This document shows, piece after piece, positions 16,626-26,222 of a DNA stretch of 64,000 nt; position 1 is the stretch's first letter; every line of letters begins with the position of its first letter. Position numbers and translations under genes: made by a program. Origin of the DNA: Variovorax paradoxus (lineage in GTDB: Bacteria > Pseudomonadota > Gammaproteobacteria > Burkholderiales > Burkholderiaceae_C); assembly GCF_018614875.1 (NCBI RefSeq), contig NZ_JAGGNW010000011.1, positions 310,001 through 374,000 on the forward strand, written 5' to 3'. Below the pieces are notes generated by a model. The model had not been told where the DNA came from. It did not search any database and was given only the letters and a program-made list of their open reading frames with translations.

Positions 16626-18120
16626 ACGAAGCGGCGCGCCGCCCCCTGAGCCACAGCTTCTTGAGCAAGGGCGCGAGCCACACCAGCAGCACCACGGCCG
16701 CCAGCGATGCGGCAATCGGCCGCGACACGAAGCCGACCAGGTTGCCGTCGGACTTGATCATCGAGGTGATGAAGTTCTCCTCGAGCATGCCGCCGAGCAC
16801 CACGCCGAGGATCGCTGGCGCGATGGGAAAGCCGTTCTCCTCGAGCAGGTAGGCCACGATGCCGGCCACGAGCATCACGCCCACGTCGAACAGCGAATTG
16901 TTGATGGCGAACGCGCCGACGATGCAGAACAGCAGGATCAGCGGCATCAGCACGTTGCGCGGCACCCGCAGGATGCGCTTGGCCACCTTGATGCAGAGGA
17001 TGCCCAGCGGAATCATGATGATGTTGGCAATGATGAACAGCATGAACACCGCATAGATGTTCTGCGGATTCGTGGTGAACAGCGTCGGGCCCGGATTGAG
17101 GTTCTTCATGTAGAGCACGCCGATCACGATGGCGGTGATCGAGTCGCCCGGAATGCCGAACACCAGCGCCGGAATCCACGCGCCGGCCAGCGCGCTGTTG
17201 TTGGCCGAGCCCGATTCGACAATGCCTTCGACATGGCCCGTGCCGAACTTCTCGGGCTCCTTCGAGAACTTCTTGCTCATGGCGTACGACATCCATGCCG
17301 CGATGTCGGCACCCGCGCCCGGCAAGGCGCCCACCGCCGTGCCCAGTATGCTGCCGCGCAGTATCTGCACCGGGTATTTCTTGGCCAGCGCCCATTGCCC
17401 CGCAAGCACGCGACCCACCTTCTCGACCACGATCTCGCCCGGCGGCAGCGTGTCGACCGCGAAGCGGATCACCTCCGAGATGGCGAACATGCCGATCATC
17501 ATCGGAATCATGCCGATGCCGCCGGTCATCTCCGCATTGCCGAAAGTGAAGCGCGGAAACCCCGCCGGATTGCCGAGCCCCACGCAGGCCACGAGCAGGC
17601 CGAGCAGCAGCGTGATCATTCCCTTCAGCGGCCGGTCGGAGGTGATGAACACCGCGCAGGTCAGGCCCAGCAGCACGAGCCAGAAGTACTCGAAGGAACT
17701 GAAGTTGAGCGCAAAGTCGGCCAGTGCGGGCGCCGCCACGATCAGCACCACCGTGCCGAAAAGACCGCCCACGGCCGAGAACACGAGCCCTGCGCCCAGT
17801 GCCGTTTCGGCCATGCCCTTGCGCGTCATCGCGAAGGCTTCGTCGGTATAGGCGGCGGATGCGGGCGTGCCCGGAATGCGCAGCAGGCAGCCGGGAATGT
17901 CGCCGGAGAAGATGGCCATGGCGGTGGCCGTGACCATGGCCGCGATGGCGGGAATCGGCGGCATGAAGAAGGTGACCGGCACCAGCAGCGCAACCGCCAT
18001 GGTGGCGGACAGCCCTGGGACCGCGCCGACGAACAGGCCATAGAACGAAGCCAGCACCATCACGAGGATGGTGTAGGGCTCGAAGACCATCGAGAAAGCC
18101 TGCAAGAGTGCTGCCGACAT
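16612..18120 (-). CDS. tctA: Tripartite tricarboxylate transporter, large permease TctA
   Basis: A 502-residue integral membrane protein with about a dozen hydrophobic segments and the TctA signatures GLFVGAVPGLSATMA (residues 28-42) and GTAVGALPGAGADIAAW, the paired repeats of the family. It forms the inner-membrane channel with TctB and receives solute from TctC. It is the last gene of tctC-tctB-tctA, with 15 bases between tctB and tctA, and the end overlaps the convergent MarR-GNAT gene. The substrate is probably a di- or tricarboxylate but is not set by sequence. Confidence 0.93.
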   Translation of the reverse strand: MSAALLQAFSMVFEPYTILVMVLASFYGLFVGAVPGLSATMAVALLVPVTFFMPPIPAIAAMVTATAMAIFSGDIPGCLLRIPGTPASAAYTDEAFAMTRKGMAETALGAGLVFSAVGGLFGTVVLIVAAPALADFALNFSSFEYFWLVLLGLTCAVFITSDRPLKGMITLLLGLLVACVGLGNPAGFPRFTFGNAEMTGGIGMIPMMIGMFAISEVIRFAVDTLPPGEIVVEKVGRVLAGQWALAKKYPVQILRGSILGTAVGALPGAGADIAAWMSYAMSKKFSKEPEKFGTGHVEGIVESGSANNSALAGAWIPALVFGIPGDSITAIVIGVLYMKNLNPGPTLFTTNPQNIYAVFMLFIIANIIMIPLGILCIKVAKRILRVPRNVLMPLILLFCIVGAFAINNSLFDVGVMLVAGIVAYLLEENGFPIAPAILGVVLGGMLEENFITSMIKSDGNLVGFVSRPIAASLAAVVLLVWLAPLLKKLWLRGRRAASSRAA

Positions 18121-18135
18121 GGATGATGTTCCCGG

Positions 18136-18609
18136 TTACCAGGCGATGGGTGTCAGGACGCCCCAGGGAAGCGGAACGCGCAACAGCTTGTAGAACGCGG
18201 CATGGATGACCAGCGTGGCAATCAGCGCGATCAGCACCGCGCGGCCCGGCGGCACGCGCATGGCGAGCATCAGCGCCAGCAGCGAGATCGCCGCGGTCGG
18301 CAGGAAGCCGAGCCGCTCGGAGGCAAAGATGTAGAACAGCACCGCGCCAATGACCAGTGCGGCGGCCAGCAGGTGGCGCGGCGATGCGGCCCAGTCGCCA
18401 AGCCGCACCCAGGCCACGGCGTGCCGTTCGCGCCAGCCCTTGGCCAGCAGCATGGCGCCGCCGATGCACAGCCCCCCGGCGATCAGCCCCGGGAACAGCG
18501 CCGGCCCGACCTGCTGGCCGGGCATGCCCGGATAGCCCTGCACCACGACCAGCACGAGGCCGCCAAGCGCCAGCAGGATCGCACCGAAGATCGCGTCGTT
18601 GAATTTCAT
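18136..18609 (-). CDS. tctB: Tripartite tricarboxylate transporter, small permease TctB
   Basis: A 157-residue membrane protein with four hydrophobic segments, near residues 5-25, 33-50, 75-95 and 105-145, as in TctB. The N-terminal MKFNDAIFGAILLALGG and GPALFPGLIAGGL match the family. The ATG at 18609 was chosen; an alternative start at 18645 would add a short arginine-rich stretch. It sits between tctC and tctA in one transcription unit. Confidence 0.88.
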   Translation of the reverse strand: MKFNDAIFGAILLALGGLVLVVVQGYPGMPGQQVGPALFPGLIAGGLCIGGAMLLAKGWRERHAVAWVRLGDWAASPRHLLAAALVIGAVLFYIFASERLGFLPTAAISLLALMLAMRVPPGRAVLIALIATLVIHAAFYKLLRVPLPWGVLTPIAW

Positions 18610-18652
18610 CGCGCCACACCTCCACCGGGCACGCGCGCATGCCACCGGGCGT

Positions 18653-19660
18653 TCACTTGACGATACCCACGGCCTTCATGGTTGCGCCAAGCTCGGCGTC
18701 GGACTTGGCCATGTAGGCGGCAAATTCGTCGGGCCCTGCGTAGATCACGCCAAAGCCGCGCGACGCCATGAAGTCGGTGTACTCCTTGCTCGCCACCACC
18801 TTCTTGATCGCGGCCGCAAGCTTGTCGCGCACGTCCGCCGGAAGGCCCTTGGGCGCCACGATGCCGCGCCAGGCCGCCATCGACCAGTCGCTGCCGATGG
18901 CCGCCTTGAGCGTGGGCACGTTGGGATACAGGGCCGAGGGCTTGTCGCTCATGATCGCGAGGCTCTTGACCTTGCCCGCATCGATCAGCGAGCGCGCCTC
19001 GGGCAGCGAGACCGGTGCGATCTCGACACCGCCCGCAACCACGTCCTGCAGGCCCGGTGCCGCGCCATTGCTCGGCACCCACGGCACGGCCGCGGGGTCG
19101 ATCTTCTGGTCGCGCAGCAGGCCCGCGATGGCCAGGTGCCAAATGCCGCCCTGCCCCGTGCCGGAGGCTTTGAGCTTGCCGGGACTGGCCTTGATGGCTG
19201 CCAGCAGTTCCGCGAGGTTCTTGTACGGCGCATCGGCACGCACCTGGATACCTGCCGGGTCCAGGTTGGTAAGGCCGATCGGGGTGTACGACGCGCTGGT
19301 CAGCGGTGTCAGGCCCTGCCAATGCATCATGCCGATCTCGACCGTGGCCATGCCGATGGTGTAGCCGTCCGGCGGTGCGGCGGCAATGGCCGCGTGGCCC
19401 ACCACGCCGTTGCCGCCGGTGCGGTTCACCACCGTGATCGGCTGGCCGAGTTCTTTTTCGAGCAGGCTCGCGATGATGCGTGCCGTGGCATCGGTGCCGC
19501 CGCCCGCGCCCCAGGGAACGATCAGCGTGACGGGTCGGCTGGGGTACGCCTGGGCAACCGCGGGCGCCGTAGCTGCAAACATGGCAAGCCCTGCCGCAAG
19601 GCCCGCGGCGTGGACCACGAAGGAACGGCGCGAAAAAAAGCCGGTTGAACGAACACGCAT
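18653..19660 (-). CDS. tctC: Tripartite tricarboxylate transporter, binding protein TctC (Bug family)
   Basis: A 335-residue periplasmic binding protein with a Tat-like signal ([21 protein letters not shown]) and the Bug opening YPSRPVTLIVPWGAGGGTDATAR. It has the VVNRTGGNGVVGHAAIA block expected for the carboxylate loop. AGGAGA lies ten bases ahead of the ATG at 19660. As the first gene of tctCBA it supplies the ligand to the two permeases downstream. An eleven-base match to the FadR/GntR operator consensus lies 27 bases upstream of the ATG. Confidence 0.9.
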   Translation of the reverse strand: MRVRSTGFFSRRSFVVHAAGLAAGLAMFAATAPAVAQAYPSRPVTLIVPWGAGGGTDATARIIASLLEKELGQPITVVNRTGGNGVVGHAAIAAAPPDGYTIGMATVEIGMMHWQGLTPLTSASYTPIGLTNLDPAGIQVRADAPYKNLAELLAAIKASPGKLKASGTGQGGIWHLAIAGLLRDQKIDPAAVPWVPSNGAAPGLQDVVAGGVEIAPVSLPEARSLIDAGKVKSLAIMSDKPSALYPNVPTLKAAIGSDWSMAAWRGIVAPKGLPADVRDKLAAAIKKVVASKEYTDFMASRGFGVIYAGPDEFAAYMAKSDAELGATMKAVGIVK

Positions 19661-19686
19661 GGTCTTTGTCTCCTGGCGAAAGTCAT

Positions 19687-19697
19687 TGGTATGACGA
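19687..19697 (-). promoter_or_regulatory. GntR (FadR-type) operator-like site before tctC
   Basis: The plus strand reads TGGTATGACGA, which fits TNGTNNNACNA, the FadR-subfamily GntR operator, at all seven fixed positions. It lies in the tctC leader or promoter. No gntR gene lies within the neighbouring few kilobases, so any regulator would act from elsewhere. The short motif may be chance. Confidence 0.2.
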
Positions 19698-19785
19698 TTG
19701 AACGGCAAGCAGGGTTTTCTCACAGTTCGCTCGCAAGAGACATTAGGGTGAACCATCGTGCGCCGCGCGAGGCGGCGTCTGTTGG

Positions 19786-20568
19786 CTACTGCATGAACCA
19801 GCCGTGGCTCACCACCAGCGACTGGCCGGTCAGGGCGTTGGTCGGGAAGGCCGCGAACAGCAGCGCCACGCGCGCCACGTCGTCGGTGGTGGTGAACTCG
19901 CCATCGACCGTCTCCTTGAGCATCACGTTCTTGACCACCTGTTCCTCGGTGATGCCGAGCGTCTTCGCCTGCTCGGGAATCTGCTTCTCGACCAGCGGCG
20001 TGCGCACGAAGCCCGGGCAGATCACGTTGGCGCGCACGCCGTGCTTCGCGCCTTCCTTCGCCACCGTCTTGGCCAGCCCGATGAGACCGTGCTTGGCGGT
20101 GACGTAGGGCGCCTTCAGCAGCGAAGCTTCCTTGGAATGCACCGATCCCATGTAGATCACGCTGCCGCCACGGCCCTGGGCGTACATGTGCTTGAGACAG
20201 GCCTTGGTGGTGAGAAAGGCGCCGTCCAGGTGAATGGCGAGCATCTTCTTCCAGTCGGCAAAACTGAATTCCTCGACCGGATGAACGATCTGCACGCCCG
20301 CATTGCTGACCAGGATGTCGATGCCGCCGAAGGCCTCGGCCGCCTCTTCGACCGAGGCGTTGACCTGGTCTTCGCTGGTCACGTCCACCGCCACGCCCAT
20401 GGCTTGCGCACCCGTCGCCTGGAGTTCGGCCGCGGTGGCGTCGGCGGCCTGCTTGTTGAGGTCGGCAATGACGACCTTGGCACCCTCGCGCGCAAACAGA
20501 ATGGCAATCTCCTTGCCGATGCCGCTGGCCGAACCGGTGATGTAGGCGACCTTGTCCTTGAGTTGCAT
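19786..20568 (-). CDS. bdhA: 3-hydroxybutyrate dehydrogenase
   Basis: A 260-residue SDR enzyme that interconverts (R)-3-hydroxybutyrate and acetoacetate with NAD, the last step in breakdown of the storage polymer PHB. The glycine motif [10 protein letters not shown] is at residues 11-20, and the catalytic Ser142, Tyr155 and Lys159 are present ([19 protein letters not shown]). The block [14 protein letters not shown] is typical of BdhA. It follows the patatin-like gene by 76 bases on the same strand. A GC-rich hairpin lies just after its stop but has no U-run. Confidence 0.92.
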   Translation of the reverse strand: MQLKDKVAYITGSASGIGKEIAILFAREGAKVVIADLNKQAADATAAELQATGAQAMGVAVDVTSEDQVNASVEEAAEAFGGIDILVSNAGVQIVHPVEEFSFADWKKMLAIHLDGAFLTTKACLKHMYAQGRGGSVIYMGSVHSKEASLLKAPYVTAKHGLIGLAKTVAKEGAKHGVRANVICPGFVRTPLVEKQIPEQAKTLGITEEQVVKNVMLKETVDGEFTTTDDVARVALLFAAFPTNALTGQSLVVSHGWFMQ

Positions 20569-20644
20569 GGTGAATGTCCTTGAGGTTGAAAAGAAAACGG
20601 AATTGCAGGAATCAGGCGAGCACGGCTGCTTGCGCGGCCCGCAC

Positions 20645-21853
20645 TCAGCGCGACAGCCCCGGACGCTTGACGCGCACCACGCCGGGCTCGCCGAGGTCGA
20701 AGGTGGTCACGCCGTTCACGGTGGCATCGCTGCGCAGCGTTTCGGGGTGCGCCAGCGTCTTGTGCATGTCGCGCGCGCCCGCTTCCCAGTGCTCTTCGAC
20801 GGCAGCGCGCGAGAACTCGTAGTCCTTCGATTCGGCCTCGTAGGGCTTGTCGCGGTAGATCAGGTGAAAGATGTCGATCGGGTGGTGCGTGAGCTCGGCC
20901 TGCACCGCGAGCACGGAGGGATCATTGCGCAGCTGGGCCGGCAGCTTGGAGATCAGGTCCGCAATGGCCTGCTGCAGATTCAGGTTGGCGGCCAGCGCAT
21001 CGGTGTTCATGCGGGTGCGGCTCGAATAGGTGATGTCCTTCTGCCGCTCCATCACGCCCGACAGCGTGCGCGGCATCTCGCCGCGTGCATTGAAAAGATC
21101 GACCTGCAGCACCACCAGCGGCTCGGAGCGCGGATGGATGTCGAGCACGTACTGCAGCGGCGTGTTCGAGACGATGCCGCCGTCCCAGTAGTCGTCGCCG
21201 TCGATGCTGATGGGCGCAAAGCCCGGCGGCAGCGCGCCGCTCGCCATGATGTGTTCCGGGCCGATGCGCTGGCGCGTGTTGTCGAAGTACACCGAATTGC
21301 CGGTGCGCACGTCGACCGCGCCCACGCTGAAGCGCGCCTCGCATGCATTGATGCGGTCGAAGTCGATCAGGCGCTCGAGCGTGAGCCTGAGCGGGCTGGT
21401 GTCGTAGTAACTCAGGAGCGGCGCCGCGGCGCCCATCAGCAGCGCGGGCGAGTAGCGCGGTTCGAAGAAGCCCGGAATGCCCACCAGCGAGGCCATGCTG
21501 GCGCTCCACTGGTTCTGCGTCGCGCGGTCGCCCAGCCATGCCGGCAGGCGCTGCGCCGGCCCGGAGGACACCAGGTGCCAGAACTCCCGCAGCCGGTCGA
21601 TCCGCTTCTCGGGCGCGTTGCCCGCGATCAGCGCCGCGTTGATGGCGCCGATCGAGACGCCGGCAATCCAGTGCGGCTGCAGGTCGGTCTCGCTGAGCGC
21701 GGCGTACACGCCGGCCTGGTAGGCGCCGAGGGCACCGCCGCCCTGCAGCACCAGCGCCTTGCGCGCGGCACGCATGTCTTCACGGCGTGCCGCGAAGGTG
21801 TCGAGGGTTTTGCGTGCCGTCCGGGGCTTCGTTGGCGTTTTCTTCGTCGTCAT
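20645..21853 (-). CDS. Patatin-like phospholipase (with DUF3734 tail)
   Basis: A 402-residue patatin-family serine hydrolase. The glycine-rich oxyanion loop is [13 protein letters not shown] (residues 38-50). The catalytic dyad is Ser67 in GVSIG and Asp224 in DYWDGG. The C-terminal third (residues 280-380) is the DUF3734 extension. No signal peptide is seen, only a lysine- and arginine-rich start, so it is likely cytoplasmic. It lies directly upstream of bdhA, a pairing seen often in Burkholderiales, which suggests a link with PHB granules or membrane lipids. That role is an inference. Confidence 0.9.
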   Translation of the reverse strand: MTTKKTPTKPRTARKTLDTFAARREDMRAARKALVLQGGGALGAYQAGVYAALSETDLQPHWIAGVSIGAINAALIAGNAPEKRIDRLREFWHLVSSGPAQRLPAWLGDRATQNQWSASMASLVGIPGFFEPRYSPALLMGAAAPLLSYYDTSPLRLTLERLIDFDRINACEARFSVGAVDVRTGNSVYFDNTRQRIGPEHIMASGALPPGFAPISIDGDDYWDGGIVSNTPLQYVLDIHPRSEPLVVLQVDLFNARGEMPRTLSGVMERQKDITYSSRTRMNTDALAANLNLQQAIADLISKLPAQLRNDPSVLAVQAELTHHPIDIFHLIYRDKPYEAESKDYEFSRAAVEEHWEAGARDMHKTLAHPETLRSDATVNGVTTFDLGEPGVVRVKRPGLSR

Positions 21854-21903
21854 GGGGTGTCATTTGACACCAGCCCCGCGACTGCAAGCTGACCTCGGGC
21901 TTG

Positions 21904-22353
21904 TCACATCTTGGGCAGCATCTGGCCCCGGATCTCGCCGCCCGGATTGGCGGCGGTGTGGATGTTGGCATACCACTTGCCGGCGATCAGGTCGGCCGCC
22001 TGCGCCGGCGTGAGCGTGGCCTGGCCCTCGATCGGGCTGGCCGCATTGGCAAAGGGCAGCACCACGCCGGCATTGGCGCCCGCTGCCGCGGGGCCGTGAA
22101 AGTGCGCGGCCGTGGCCGGGCCGCTCAGGCCGCTGTAGGTGATCTTGTACTTCAGGACGTTGGTGTCCTTGTTGAGCCAGGCCTCCGCCATGCCACTGCC
22201 GCGCGTCATGTTGGGCGGCACTTCGCTGGCGGCGTTCATCGCCCCGCTGAAGTTCGCGGTGTTGGACTTGGACATCATCCCGCAGCCCGCCAGCGCGGCA
22301 CTGGCCACGCCGGCGATGAGGGTTGCACGCAAAAAGCTGCCATATCGGGTCAT
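21904..22353 (-). CDS. CHRD-domain lipoprotein
   Basis: A 149-residue lipoprotein. The signal peptide ends in LAGC with lipid-bearing Cys24. The CHRD domain follows: FSGAMNAASEVPP, AAHFHGPAAAGANAGVVLPF and GKWYANIHTAANPGGEIRGQM are its typical blocks. CHRD domains are found in chordin and in many bacterial cell-surface proteins of unknown function. It is likely anchored in the outer or inner membrane facing the periplasm. It is divergent from the DUF924 gene, 114 bases away. Confidence 0.9.
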   Translation of the reverse strand: MTRYGSFLRATLIAGVASAALAGCGMMSKSNTANFSGAMNAASEVPPNMTRGSGMAEAWLNKDTNVLKYKITYSGLSGPATAAHFHGPAAAGANAGVVLPFANAASPIEGQATLTPAQAADLIAGKWYANIHTAANPGGEIRGQMLPKM

Positions 22354-22467
22354 GAGGTTATCTCCTGAGTGATGAAACCGCTACAGCATAGGCAGGCATC
22401 GCGCTTCGCCTTGTCGGCCACCACCGCGACTTTGCCGGCCGGGCGCGCGCTGAAAGAGAATGCGGCG

Positions 22468-23019
22468 ATGCGCCATGCCGACCTCCCCACCGCCCGCGAC
22501 ATCGTCGATTTCTGGCGCAACGCCGGACCCGAACGATGGTTTGCCAAGAACGAAGCTTTCGATGCGGAGTTCCGCGAACGCTTTCTCGCCGCCCATGAAG
22601 CGGCCGCTCGCGGCGACCTCGACCCTTGGGCGCACGACGCCGAGGGCGCGCTGGCGTTGCTGGTGCTGCTGGACCAGTTTCCGCGCAACACCTGGCGAGG
22701 AAATGCCCGCATGCTGGCCACCGATGCCAAGGCGCTGGCCATCGCCCGCCAGGCGATCGAAGCCGGCCTCGACCTGGAGACCGACGAAGACCTGCGGCGT
22801 TTTTTCTACCTGCCCTTCATGCACTCCGAGTCGCTGGCGGACCAGGAACGCTCGGTCGAGCTCAACGCGGCACTCGATGCCAACACCCAGCGCTTCGCGG
22901 TGCTGCACCGCGACATCATTGCGCGCTTCGGCCGCTTTCCGCACCGCAACAAGCTGCTCGGCCGCACCAGCACGGCGGAGGAACAGCGCTTCCTGGACGA
23001 AGGCGGGTTCGCCGGTTAG
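22468..23019 (+). CDS. DUF924 family protein
   Basis: A 183-residue soluble helical protein. The DUF924 blocks are ARDIVDFWRNAGPERWFAKN at the N-terminus, LLVLLDQFPRNTWRGNARMLATD near residue 75, and FFYLPFMHSESLADQERSV near residue 120. The fold is TPR-like and its function is not known. The ATG at 22468 was chosen with GAAAGAGA upstream; a longer frame from 22369 starts inside the divergent intergenic region. It ends four bases before the convergent yihY-type gene. Confidence 0.88.
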   Translation: MRHADLPTARDIVDFWRNAGPERWFAKNEAFDAEFRERFLAAHEAAARGDLDPWAHDAEGALALLVLLDQFPRNTWRGNARMLATDAKALAIARQAIEAGLDLETDEDLRRFFYLPFMHSESLADQERSVELNAALDANTQRFAVLHRDIIARFGRFPHRNKLLGRTSTAEEQRFLDEGGFAG

Positions 23020-23023
23020 CCAG

Positions 23024-23944
23024 CTAACGCTGCGGCAGCGGGTCCGAGCGCGTCGGCGAAGGATTGGCCGCTCCGGCGGGGTCCTCGGCATGCCTGAGCG
23101 AGCCGTAGGTCTGGGCATACACCCAGGTGAACTCGGCCCCGAGCAAGAAGATCTGCGCCGAGTAGTACACCCACACCAGCACCACCACCAGCGAGCCCGC
23201 GGCGCCGTAGCCGGAAGCCACGCTGCTCTTGCCGATGTACAGGCCGATCAGGTGCTTGCCGATGGTGAAGAGCAGCGCCGTGACCGCGGCCCCCACCCAC
23301 ACGTCGCGCCACTGCACCCTGACACGCGGCATGATCTTGTAGATCATCGCGAAGACCACCGTCACCATCGCAAAGCTGAAGACGAAGTTCACCGCCTGCG
23401 CCAGCGTGGCCCAGCCGCCGAACACCGGCGCCCACCACTTGCTCAGCGCCGCGAGCGCCGCGCTCGCCACCAGCGACACCATGAGCAAGAAGCCGATGGC
23501 CATGATCATGCTGAACGACAGCAGCCGCACCCGCAGCAGGTTGAAGAGGCCCTTGCTCTTGGTACGCGCCGGCGCCCGCCAGATGCGGTCGAGCGCATCC
23601 TGCAATTCGCCGAAGACGGTGGTCGCGCCCACCACCAGCAGGCCGATGCCGATCATCGTGGCCACGATGCCTTCGGCCGGCTTGTTGACCGCCTGCAGCA
23701 TGCCCTGCACCGCGGCCGCGCCCTGCTCGCCCATGAGGCCGGAAAGCTGTGCGAAGATCTCGCCGCGCGCGGCCTCCTGCCCGAACACCAGCCCCGCAAC
23801 CGAGATCACGATCAGCAGCAGCGGCGCGATCGAGAACACCGTGTAGTAGGCCAGCGCGGCGCCCATGCTGGGGGCGTAGTCGTTGGACCAGGAGGCCACG
23901 GCCTGCCTGCAGAGATCGAAGAGCGCGCGGATTTGCATGGCCAT
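23024..23944 (-). CDS. YihY/BrkB-family inner-membrane protein
   Basis: A 306-residue membrane protein with about six hydrophobic segments. Family blocks include MGAALAYYTVFSIAPLLLIVIS near residue 40, FGELQDALDRIWRAPA near residue 115 and GSLVVVLVWVYYSAQIFLLGAEFTWVYA near residue 265. The family was once labelled ribonuclease BN in error; the actual role is unknown. The ATG at 23944 has GGGAGA at good distance. It is divergent from the chromate-transporter genes by 83 bases. Confidence 0.9.
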   Translation of the reverse strand: MAMQIRALFDLCRQAVASWSNDYAPSMGAALAYYTVFSIAPLLLIVISVAGLVFGQEAARGEIFAQLSGLMGEQGAAAVQGMLQAVNKPAEGIVATMIGIGLLVVGATTVFGELQDALDRIWRAPARTKSKGLFNLLRVRLLSFSMIMAIGFLLMVSLVASAALAALSKWWAPVFGGWATLAQAVNFVFSFAMVTVVFAMIYKIMPRVRVQWRDVWVGAAVTALLFTIGKHLIGLYIGKSSVASGYGAAGSLVVVLVWVYYSAQIFLLGAEFTWVYAQTYGSLRHAEDPAGAANPSPTRSDPLPQR

Positions 23945-24027
23945 GGAGTCTCCCGTCGAGTGATGCAGGGGCATGTCAGCCCGATGCCCGGCATGTTGCA
24001 GGCCTCGCTACGATAATCGCACCCAAC

Positions 24028-24618
24028 ATGCATCCGTCTCCTTCAGGCGCGGCGGCGCCGCCCGATCCTCCGCAACCGAAGTCGCCACGCGACCTTTTCG
24101 TTTCGTTCACCTGGCTCGCGCTGCAGGGATTCGGTGGCGTCCTGGCCATCGTCCAGCGCGAGATGGTGGAGAAAAAGCGCTGGCTCACGCCCGAGCAGTT
24201 TCTCGAAGACTGGGCCGTGGCCCAGGTGATGCCGGGGCCGAACGTGATCAACCTCGCACTGATGATCGGCGACCGCTACTTCGGCCTGCGCGGCGCCATT
24301 GCCGCGGTGGCCGGCATGCTCGCGATACCGCTCGTCGTCATCCTGGTGCTGGCCGTGCTCTATGCCCACTACGCCGCAAACCCGCAGGTGGCGGCCGCGC
24401 TGCGCGGCATGGGCGCGGTGTCGGGCGGACTGATCGCTGCCACCGGCATCAAGCTGATTCCGCAACTGCGCAGGCACCCGCTGGGCTTTGCCGCCTGCCT
24501 GGCATTCGTCGCGCTGGTATTCGGCGCCATCGCCCTGTTCAAGCTGCCGCTCGGCTGGGTGCTGCTGGCGGTGGGCGGCGTGGCTTGCGCGTGGACGTGG
24601 CGCAGGATTCCGGCATGA
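24028..24618 (+). CDS. Chromate transporter, N-half subunit
   Basis: A 196-residue membrane protein of the short-chain ChrA class, about half a full ChrA. It has the family GFGGVLAIVQREMVEKKRWL near residue 32 and AVAQVMPGPNVINLALMIG near residue 62, followed by four to five membrane segments. Short-chain ChrA proteins work in pairs, and its partner overlaps it by four bases. The pair would export chromate by proton or sulfate exchange, but transport of other anions is equally possible. No ribosome site stands out ahead of the ATG at 24028. Confidence 0.85.
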   Translation: MHPSPSGAAAPPDPPQPKSPRDLFVSFTWLALQGFGGVLAIVQREMVEKKRWLTPEQFLEDWAVAQVMPGPNVINLALMIGDRYFGLRGAIAAVAGMLAIPLVVILVLAVLYAHYAANPQVAAALRGMGAVSGGLIAATGIKLIPQLRRHPLGFAACLAFVALVFGAIALFKLPLGWVLLAVGGVACAWTWRRIPA

Positions 24619-25223
24619 GCCACGTGACCATCGCGATGCAATGGCACGACTGGCTGGCGCTTTTCGGCCAATACCTGCTGCTGTCGCTGCTGTCGATCAG
24701 CGGCGCCATCACCACCGTTCCCGACATGCACCGCTACCTCGTCGCGCAGCACGGCTGGCTCACCGATGCGCAGTTCAGTTCCTCCGTGGCCATCGCCCAG
24801 GCCGCGCCGGGGCCGAACGTGCTCTTCGTCGCGCTCATGGGCTGGAACGTCGGCCTCAACGCGGGCGGCGGCATCGGCGCGGGCCCGGGCGCGTGGCTGC
24901 TCGGCTTCTTCGGGCTCCTGGTCACCATGGTCGGCATCATGCTGCCGAGCACCACCCTCACCTACCTTGCCACGCGCTGGGGGCACCGCAACCGCGAGCG
25001 GCGCGGCGTGCGCGCCTTCAAGCAGGGCATGGCGCCGGTGGTGGTGGGCCTGCTGATCGCCACCGGCTGGGTGCTGGCGGCGGGTAACCATGCTGGCGAC
25101 GCGCCCGCATGGCATCTGTGGCTGCTGACCGCGGTGGCCGCGCTTATCGTCTGGCGCACGCGCGTCCACCTGCTCTGGCTGCTGGGCGCGGGTGCGCTGC
25201 TCGGTGCCGTGGGCTTCGTCTGA
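24615..25223 (+). CDS. Chromate transporter, C-half subunit
   Basis: The 202-residue partner of the preceding gene, started by an ATG that overlaps the previous stop as ATGA, a sign of coupled translation. The ChrA half-repeat is seen again as VAIAQAAPGPNVLFVALMGWNVG near residue 60, in about six hydrophobic segments. The inverted topology between the two halves is expected from the family, not shown by sequence. It is followed after 30 bases by an aldo/keto reductase gene on the same strand. Confidence 0.85.
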   Translation: MSHVTIAMQWHDWLALFGQYLLLSLLSISGAITTVPDMHRYLVAQHGWLTDAQFSSSVAIAQAAPGPNVLFVALMGWNVGLNAGGGIGAGPGAWLLGFFGLLVTMVGIMLPSTTLTYLATRWGHRNRERRGVRAFKQGMAPVVVGLLIATGWVLAAGNHAGDAPAWHLWLLTAVAALIVWRTRVHLLWLLGAGALLGAVGFV

Positions 25224-25253
25224 TCTTCGTTCTCTTCCTCAGGAAACAAACGC

Positions 25254-26222
25254 ATGTCGCAACTCCGCTCGCTCGGCCGCTCCGGCCTCCTGGTTTCGCC
25301 GCTTGCCTTCGGCGGCAACGTGTTCGGCTGGACGGTGGATGAAGCCACCTCGTTCCGCCTGCTCGATGCCTGGGTCGACGCGGGGTTCAACTTCGTCGAC
25401 ACGGCCGACGTCTACTCGAGCTGGGTCCCGGGCCACACCGGCGGCGAGTCCGAGACCATCATCGGCAAGTGGCTCAAGCAGAGCGGCAAGCGCAACCGCG
25501 TGGTGCTGGCCACCAAGGTCGGCAAGCCCATGGGCGAAGGCAAGTCGGGCCTCTCGCCGGCCTACATCCGCGAAGCGGTGGAAGCCTCGCTCAAGCGCCT
25601 GCAGACCGACTTCATCGACCTGTACCAGTCGCACGACGACGATGCCGCCACCCCGCTGGAAGATTCGCTGCGGGCCTTCGACGACCTGATCAAGGCCGGC
25701 AAGGTGCGCGCCATTGGCGCCTCGAACTACAGCGCGCCGCGGCTGGCCGAGGCACTCGACGTGTCGGAGCGGCTCGGCATTGCACGCTACGAAAGCCTGC
25801 AGCCGCTCTACAACCTCTACGACCGCGCGGTGTTCGAAGACGAACTGGAGCCGCTGTGCCTGAAGCGCGAGGTGGGCGTGATCAACTTCTATGCGCTGGC
25901 GGCGGGCTTCCTGACCGGCAAGTACCGCACCGAGGCCGACGCCACCAAGAGCGCGCGCGGCGCCAATACCGTCAAGAAGTACCTGAACCCGCGCGGCCTG
26001 CGGATTCTCGAGGCACTCGACAAGGTGGCCCAGCAATACAACGCCAAGCCGGGCCAGGTGGCCATTGCGTGGCAGATCGCGCGCCCCTCGGTCACCGCGC
26101 CGATCGCCAGCGCAAGCTCCATCGCCCAGCTCGAGGAACTGGTGGTCGCCACCCAGTTGAAGCTCGATGCCGGCACCATCCAGATGCTGGACCGGGCCAG
26201 CGCCGAGGCCGATCCCGCCTAG
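25254..26222 (+). CDS. Aldo/keto reductase
   Basis: A 322-residue NADPH-linked reductase of the aldo/keto family. The catalytic tetrad is visible as Asp and Tyr in NFVDTADVYSSW (residues 42-53), Lys in VLATKVGKPMG and His in LYQSHDDD. The C-terminal cofactor block IASASSIAQLEEL is near residue 285. It resembles YajO and other oxidoreductases of broad substrate range. It may be co-transcribed with the chromate transporter pair 30 bases upstream. Its stop overlaps the convergent GNAT gene by four bases. Confidence 0.9.
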   Translation: MSQLRSLGRSGLLVSPLAFGGNVFGWTVDEATSFRLLDAWVDAGFNFVDTADVYSSWVPGHTGGESETIIGKWLKQSGKRNRVVLATKVGKPMGEGKSGLSPAYIREAVEASLKRLQTDFIDLYQSHDDDAATPLEDSLRAFDDLIKAGKVRAIGASNYSAPRLAEALDVSERLGIARYESLQPLYNLYDRAVFEDELEPLCLKREVGVINFYALAAGFLTGKYRTEADATKSARGANTVKKYLNPRGLRILEALDKVAQQYNAKPGQVAIAWQIARPSVTAPIASASSIAQLEELVVATQLKLDAGTIQMLDRASAEADPA

